Positions 62,457 through 64,000 of a stretch of DNA of 64,000 bases are shown here, one piece after another. Source of the stretch: Desulfosporosinus youngiae DSM 17734 (lineage in GTDB: Bacteria; Bacillota; Desulfitobacteriia; Desulfitobacteriales; Desulfitobacteriaceae); the NCBI RefSeq assembly GCF_000244895.1, contig NZ_CM001441.1, positions 3,554,226 to 3,618,225 of the forward strand. The letters run 5' to 3'. The notes beneath the pieces are model-generated. The model made no database searches. It was given only the letters and a program-made list of their open reading frames with translations, and had not been told where the DNA came from. The position numbers and the translations under genes are program-made. The first letter of the stretch is position 1; every line of letters begins with the position of its first letter.

Positions 62457-64000
62457 TTAGTCTGAGAGCAAAGCTTCGACCATCATTTCCCCGTAGGCTT
62501 CCACCCCGACCTGAGTCAGATGAACTCCGTCTGCATAAAAATAATCCTTATGGCCGCTGCTGGCTGAATGCCAATCGATCAGTCTGGTCTTGGGGTAAGA
62601 CTGGGCTGCTAGTCTCAGGGTCTCATTCACCTCTCCTTCCCAAGGCTTGGGGACCCGGGTATTGACCAGCAGGATCTTCGCACTTCCTTGCAGGGACTCC
62701 AGAGTCTCCTGTAGTTGTTTTTCGCTGAACGAACCGTTCGTTCCTAATTGAATAATCACGATTTTCCCCAGCTTACCTTCTTCCCGAAGCCTGGCAATGG
62801 CATCCGGGGCCTGATACATCTGTCTGCCGAGCTGGGCGTCGATGACAATCCCAGGCAGGCGTTCCTGGAAAACAGGCTCCACATTGATCATTACGGAATC
62901 ACCAATGACCGTAATGTCATCCCCCTTGAGCCCGCTCTGCTGATCTGTCCCGGTAAGTTTTCCCTTGGCGGCACTATCTTCTTTGTCCAACTCTTGATTT
63001 TGAGCTTGAGCTTGAGTTTGAGTCTGTTCTGCCGTCTCATAGCTCTGCGCTATAGCTTTTGCTGAAGTTTGCCTCCCTTCATTCGGCATCACAAACACCA
63101 GCAGAAACATCAATACCATACCCATCATAATTTTAGCACCGTGGGCCAATGGTCTCCGCCTCCGCACCGGTTTGCGCCGTCCGTAGCGGATCGGGTCTTC
63201 GATCAGGTAACGGGACAGGACAGCCAGGATAATGCTTAAGGCAATTTGCCAGAGTGTGCGGGAAAGGTTAAAGCCTTCCGTATTGACAACCGGACTAGTC
63301 AGGATGATGACCGGGTAATGCCACAGGTAAATTCCATAGGAACACCCTCCCAGCCAGCGCAAGGGGCCCCATCCGAAGAACCGCCCCAGATAGCTGGCCG
63401 GGTGAGCCAGAACCGCCACCAGACAAGCTCCCGCCACAGAGAAGAGCAAGAGTCCGCCCTGATAGAGAGAGGTCTGGTATTGGCTGGTTTTCCCGATCAT
63501 CAAAAGGACCACCAATAACCCCAGACTCCCCACCCCATCCAGCGCCAGTCTCTTTTTGCCGGACAAGTCCGGGTTCATCTTACTGCTGGGCCATACCATA
63601 GCCAGAACGGCCCCCGCCAGCAAAGCAAAAGCACGGGTATCCGTTCCATAATAGACCCGGCTGGGATCATGCCCCGGTATATAAAGCAGCGCCATTGCTG
63701 CAGCGGAAGTCAGAGCGACAGCAGTTGTGGCCCCGATCAGCCATTTGCGCTGCCGGAAACAGTGCAGTCCCCATCCCAAAAGCAAGGGCCAGAAGAGATA
63801 AAATTGTTCTTCTACCGCTAAAGACCAGAGATGCCCCAGCGGAGACGGCGGACCGAAACTTTCAAAATAGGATACCTGATGGAAGATCAGATACCAGTTA
63901 CTGGTATAGAATACCGCAGCCAGCGCTTCCTGCTTCAAGGCCGTCAGGCGTTCCGGAGCCCCAAGCATCATCCAGGACATCACGCCTGCCAGCATTAAAA
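62457..64000 (-). CDS. OatA-like acyltransferase with C-terminal SGNH domain, 5' end outside the window
   Basis: At least 514 residues are visible and the N-terminus lies beyond the right edge. The membrane acyltransferase-3 domain includes GHLWSLAVEEQFYLFWPLLL and SYGIYLWHYPVIIL with many helices. A Gln/Ala-rich linker (TQTQAQAQNQ) leads to an extracellular SGNH domain with IGDSVM, LGTNG and DGVHLT, the block I, III and V residues. OatA-type enzymes O-acetylate peptidoglycan and confer lysozyme resistance. An internal ATG at 63995 is not the true start. Confidence 0.9.
   Translation of the reverse strand, partial: LMLAGVMSWMMLGAPERLTALKQEALAAVFYTSNWYLIFHQVSYFESFGPPSPLGHLWSLAVEEQFYLFWPLLLGWGLHCFRQRKWLIGATTAVALTSAAAMALLYIPGHDPSRVYYGTDTRAFALLAGAVLAMVWPSSKMNPDLSGKKRLALDGVGSLGLLVVLLMIGKTSQYQTSLYQGGLLLFSVAGACLVAVLAHPASYLGRFFGWGPLRWLGGCSYGIYLWHYPVIILTSPVVNTEGFNLSRTLWQIALSIILAVLSRYLIEDPIRYGRRKPVRRRRPLAHGAKIMMGMVLMFLLVFVMPNEGRQTSAKAIAQSYETAEQTQTQAQAQNQELDKEDSAAKGKLTGTDQQSGLKGDDITVIGDSVMINVEPVFQERLPGIVIDAQLGRQMYQAPDAIARLREEGKLGKIVIIQLGTNGSFSEKQLQETLESLQGSAKILLVNTRVPKPWEGEVNETLRLAAQSYPKTRLIDWHSASSGHKDYFYADGVHLTQVGVEAYGEMMVEALLSD

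Overview
The window looks like a chromosomal segment of an anaerobic, endospore-forming, low-to-mid GC Firmicute (class Clostridia). I infer something close to Desulfitobacterium or Desulfosporosinus. The supports are a complete germinant-receptor operon behind a sigma-G-type promoter, a collagen-like (BclA-type) protein, [FeFe]-hydrogenase maturation genes, LytR-CpsA-Psr and CWB2 surface proteins, strong AGGAGG ribosome sites with many GTG/TTG starts, and a tRNA-Thr with encoded CCA. No plasmid, phage or transposase genes are visible. Lineage is inference; the gene content is read directly.

Layout. 0.1-7.6 kb: two cysteine-cluster proteins, a zinc-ribbon/HTH protein, a cNMP-binding/DUF2225 regulator, a membrane protein plus TetR operon with tandem operators, tRNA-Thr, a GNAT acetyltransferase, DAHP synthase and trmB. 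7.9-12.9 kb: a KdpDE-like two-component system followed directly by trkA and trkH, a potassium-uptake operon. 13.1-16.6 kb: an XPB-type helicase translationally coupled to a partner that shares its accessory domain. 16.9-19.6 kb: a SAM methyltransferase, a choloylglycine-hydrolase family protein, and a radical SAM enzyme with the rare CX5CX2C motif of HmdB. 20.1-21.7 kb: a MoeA-like protein with an extra cysteine-rich N-terminus behind a highly structured, terminator-bearing leader. 22.2-26.4 kb: an ABC transporter, a membrane protein and two convergent Uma2 nucleases. 26.7-32.0 kb: TM1266-hydE-hydG-hydF-aspA, one operon for building the H-cluster of [FeFe]-hydrogenase. No hydrogenase structural gene is present here.

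32.0-38.4 kb is an accessory, decaying region: a lipoprotein, a collagen-like gene with a 1-nt frameshift, two diverged direct copies of a block of about 300 bp flanking that gene, and a RelB/YoeB pair. Each block holds a broken DUF3102 gene and a 64-66 bp perfect palindrome. The YoeB toxin is cut off by a stop codon just before its catalytic His-Tyr. 38.6-42.7 kb is the ger operon (A, C, a small two-helix protein, B). 42.8-54.6 kb holds a methyltransferase, a LysR/EamA divergent pair, a CWB2 surface protein, a lipoprotein, a large MalT/SARP-type regulator and an LCP protein. 54.9-57.4 kb holds a truncated nitroreductase, a MerR/GPP34 pair and an rRNA methyltransferase remnant. 57.5-64 kb holds tag, a PTS EIIC-EAL fusion, a cupin regulator facing azlCD through a perfect operator, and an OatA-like acyltransferase cut by the window edge.

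The most unusual material is structural DNA: the covarying long palindromes, a three-member family of dispersed long hairpins (26.7, 32.7 and 54.7 kb), a 46-bp perfect palindromic terminator, and the structured leader of the MoeA-like gene.
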